From a bacterium HR41 (GTDB lineage: Bacteria; Actinomycetota; Thermoleophilia; Solirubrobacterales; Thermoleophilaceae), in the NCBI GenBank assembly GCA_002898855.1, contig BEIR01000051.1, positions 1-7,496 of the forward strand: a DNA stretch of 7,496 nt. Direction: 5' to 3'. Made by a program: the position numbers and the translations under genes. Positions 5,813-7,496 of this stretch are shown in pieces. The notes below the pieces were generated by a model, which saw only the letters and a program-made list of their open reading frames with translations, had not been told where the DNA came from and searched no databases. Numbering within the stretch: the first letter of the stretch is position 1; each line of letters opens with the position of its first letter.

Positions 5813-7496
5813 ATGGTTTACGAGGCCGAGGCTGGGGACGGCGCCAGTCGCGCCGCGATCGGCCTGGGGACGCCGCCGGACCGTGGGAACCCGCCGGCGA
5901 GACACGCCCAGGGGCGGGCAAACGCTCGCGACCCAAGCGAAGAGCCGGCGGCGGCAGCGACCGGGGCACGCGCAGGCGCGTTGCCGCGCGCCTGCGTGGT
6001 GGGCGGCCCCCCCGGCAGCGGCCGCACCACGGAGCTCGTCGAGCGCTTCCTGGCCGCGCTCGCCGAACCCGGCAGCGAACCGGCGACGTTCGTGACGGCG
6101 AGCGAGCGGGCCGCCGCCGCGGTGCGTGCCCGTGCCGAGGCGCAGCTCCGCGGGGCGAGCGACGAGCTCGCGGTGTGGTCGGTGGCGCGAATCGCAGAGC
6201 GGCTTTTGCGGCGCCACGCCCGGCTGGCCGCGATCGACCCCTCGTTTCCGCTCGTCGGACGCGCAGAGCGCGTGCTGCTCGTGCACGACGCCCTCGACCG
6301 GCTCGCACCGGTGGCCCACGACCCGATGGCCGACCCCGCCCAGCTCGCCGCTTCCCTGGTCGACGGCATCGACCGCTTCAAAGGCGAGCTCCTCCTTCCC
6401 GAGGAGGCTCGCGCGCGCGCGGAAACAGCGCTGCGCGGCGCCCGCGACGACAGCGGCCGCGCCGCCGCCGCGCGCGCCGTCGAGGTAGCGCGTGCCTACG
6501 AGCTGCACGAGCGGATGCTGGCCGAACGCGGCTGGATCGACCGGCTCGGTGCTGTCGTGCGCGCCGTCGAGCTGTTGCGGCGCGAGCCGAGCGTGCGGCG
6601 CGGCGCAGCGCAAGCGTTGGGCGCACTGTTCGTGGACGACTACGAGTCGCTTTCGCTCGCCGAGGCGACGCTAGTCGCGGCGCTGGCGAGCGAAGCGCGC
6701 GCGGTGACGGTCGCGGTCGCCGATGCGAGCTGGATCGCCGATCGCGACGCCGCCCTGCGGGCGCGTGAGATCGAGCAAGAGTTCGTCGTTGACGATTCGA
6801 TCAAACTCAGCCAGAGCCGCCGAGCGCCAGTGCGCGGCCAGGGTTGGCGGGTCGCCCGCACATGCGATCGCGCCGAGCGGGCACAGCTCGCGGCGGCGCT
6901 GTGCGCCCGCGCGGTGAGCGAGCACGGCGGCCCGAGCGAGGTGGCAGTCGTCACCGACGATGAGCCGCTAGCCGAGCGCGTGGCGTTGGCGCTCGAGCGC
7001 CTCAACGTGCCGACCGAACGCGGCGGCCGCGGTGCTTTCTTCCGCCGCCCCGAGGTGCGCGACGTGATCGCGTGGCTGCGCGCGATCGCCGACCCTGCCG
7101 ACGCTGCGGCGGCGATGCGCGCGTTGGCGAGACCCCCGATCGAGCTCGCGCAGCGCGACCTGGCGCGGCTGTCGCAGTCGGCGCGACGGCGACGGATCGA
7201 TGTGCCGAGCGCTGTGGCGGCGGCGCTGACGAGCGACCAGCTGACGCCCGAGGGGCGCGAGCGTCTACATGCGTTCCACGATCTCTACACACGCGCGGCA
7301 CGCGCGGCGGCGACGATGCGACCCGACGCGTTCGTGCTGCGGCTCGTGCGCCGGCTCGGGATGCTGCGCGGCGCGGCAATCGCCGGCGACAGCGAGAACG
7401 CCGCCCGTGCGCGCAACCTCGGACGCCTGGTCGAAACAGCGGCACGGCTGTGCGACCGCGACCCCGACGCGTCGCTTGCCGATCTCGTGCGGCTGC
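5813..7496 (+). CDS. UvrD/AdnA-like superfamily 1 helicase-family protein with degenerate motor motifs, C-terminal part beyond window
   Basis: 561 codons are visible with no stop. After a Pro/Ala/Gly/Arg-rich N-terminus (about 1-58), VVGGPPGSGRTTELVERF (62-79) is the Walker A region, with Arg71 in place of the catalytic Lys. FVTASERAAAAVRARA (93-108) matches motif Ia. RGWIDRLGAVVRA, LLRREPSV and ALGALFVDDYESLS lead into motif II, where DDYE (275-278) replaces DExQ. The usual GDxDQSIYxFRGA motif III is not recognisable at VAVADASWIADRDAA. The second RecA domain is well preserved: KLSQSRRAP (331-339), SEVAVVTDDEPLAERVAL, and FFRRPEVRDVIAWLRAIADP with PEVRD at 413-417. Actinobacterial AdnA and AdnB are UvrD-like motors with a C-terminal RecB-like nuclease, used in end resection; this could be an AdnA-like partner whose motor is weak or structural. 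ATG 5813 has no Shine-Dalgarno but has TATCCT 8 nt upstream. No later in-frame start before Walker A looks better. Confidence 0.85.
   Translation, partial: MVYEAEAGDGASRAAIGLGTPPDRGNPPARHAQGRANARDPSEEPAAAATGARAGALPRACVVGGPPGSGRTTELVERFLAALAEPGSEPATFVTASERAAAAVRARAEAQLRGASDELAVWSVARIAERLLRRHARLAAIDPSFPLVGRAERVLLVHDALDRLAPVAHDPMADPAQLAASLVDGIDRFKGELLLPEEARARAETALRGARDDSGRAAAARAVEVARAYELHERMLAERGWIDRLGAVVRAVELLRREPSVRRGAAQALGALFVDDYESLSLAEATLVAALASEARAVTVAVADASWIADRDAALRAREIEQEFVVDDSIKLSQSRRAPVRGQGWRVARTCDRAERAQLAAALCARAVSEHGGPSEVAVVTDDEPLAERVALALERLNVPTERGGRGAFFRRPEVRDVIAWLRAIADPADAAAAMRALARPPIELAQRDLARLSQSARRRRIDVPSAVAAALTSDQLTPEGRERLHAFHDLYTRAARAAATMRPDAFVLRLVRRLGMLRGAAIAGDSENAARARNLGRLVETAARLCDRDPDASLADLVRL

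Noticed and set aside
5396..6613. Long minus-strand frame of 405 codons across the phosphatase 5' end and the helicase
   Set aside because: It runs antisense to clear helicase motifs and out of frame with the phosphatase motifs; composition is shadow-like with no domain signature.
1..7496. Search for tRNA, rRNA, CRISPR arrays, insertion sequences, attachment sites or a defence island
   Set aside because: No cloverleaf, regularly spaced repeats, transposase or terminal inverted repeats were seen. The genes are housekeeping or general types, and composition looks uniform apart from short AT-richer promoter patches.

Overview
The window is very GC-rich and densely packed with genes. G/C is strongly preferred at third codon positions, GTG and TTG starts are common, and several genes lack a clear Shine-Dalgarno sequence. 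Together with a UvrD-like motor resembling the actinobacterial AdnA/AdnB type, an Mrp ATPase without the C-terminal CxxC, and a secreted CAP-domain protein, this suggests a high-GC actinobacterium, perhaps a deep-branching lineage such as Thermoleophilia. The lineage is inferred from gene content only.

Left part (1-3327, all minus strand, read right to left). A divergent regulatory region at about 3328-3438 drives an Arg-rich protein with seven exact 11-residue coiled-coil units (2695-3327). An 89-bp gap with a perfect 29-bp palindrome follows. Then comes a tight run: an Mrp/ApbC-type Fe-S carrier ATPase (1469-2605), an atypical short-chain dehydrogenase of the NmrA/NDUFA9 type (500-1453), and peptide methionine sulfoxide reductase MsrA (489 to beyond the left edge). 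Gaps in this run are 15 and 10 bp, so the three genes are probably co-transcribed. Fe-S cluster trafficking and repair of oxidised methionine fit a loose redox or protein-maintenance theme, but that link is inference.

Middle part (3439-4918, plus strand). A DUF488 protein (3439-4041) is followed by about 250 bp of non-coding DNA and a secreted CAP/SCP-domain protein (4295-4918). The CAP gene meets an inositol-monophosphatase-family gene on the minus strand (4915-5790) tail to tail, and the two stop codons share one CTAG.

Right part (5813-7496, plus strand). Only 22 bp separate the phosphatase start from the start of a UvrD/AdnA-like helicase-family protein that runs off the right edge. The visible motor motifs of that protein are degenerate (Walker A Lys to Arg, DExQ replaced by DDYE). 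The 22-bp gap contains a 7-bp element that reads as a -10 hexamer on both strands, placed so that both mRNAs could be leaderless.

I see no tRNA, rRNA, CRISPR array, insertion sequence or phage gene. No clear defence or biosynthetic system is present. The most interesting points are the hendecad-repeat basic protein, the degenerate helicase subunit, the shared bidirectional -10, and the excess of GCTAGC hexamers.
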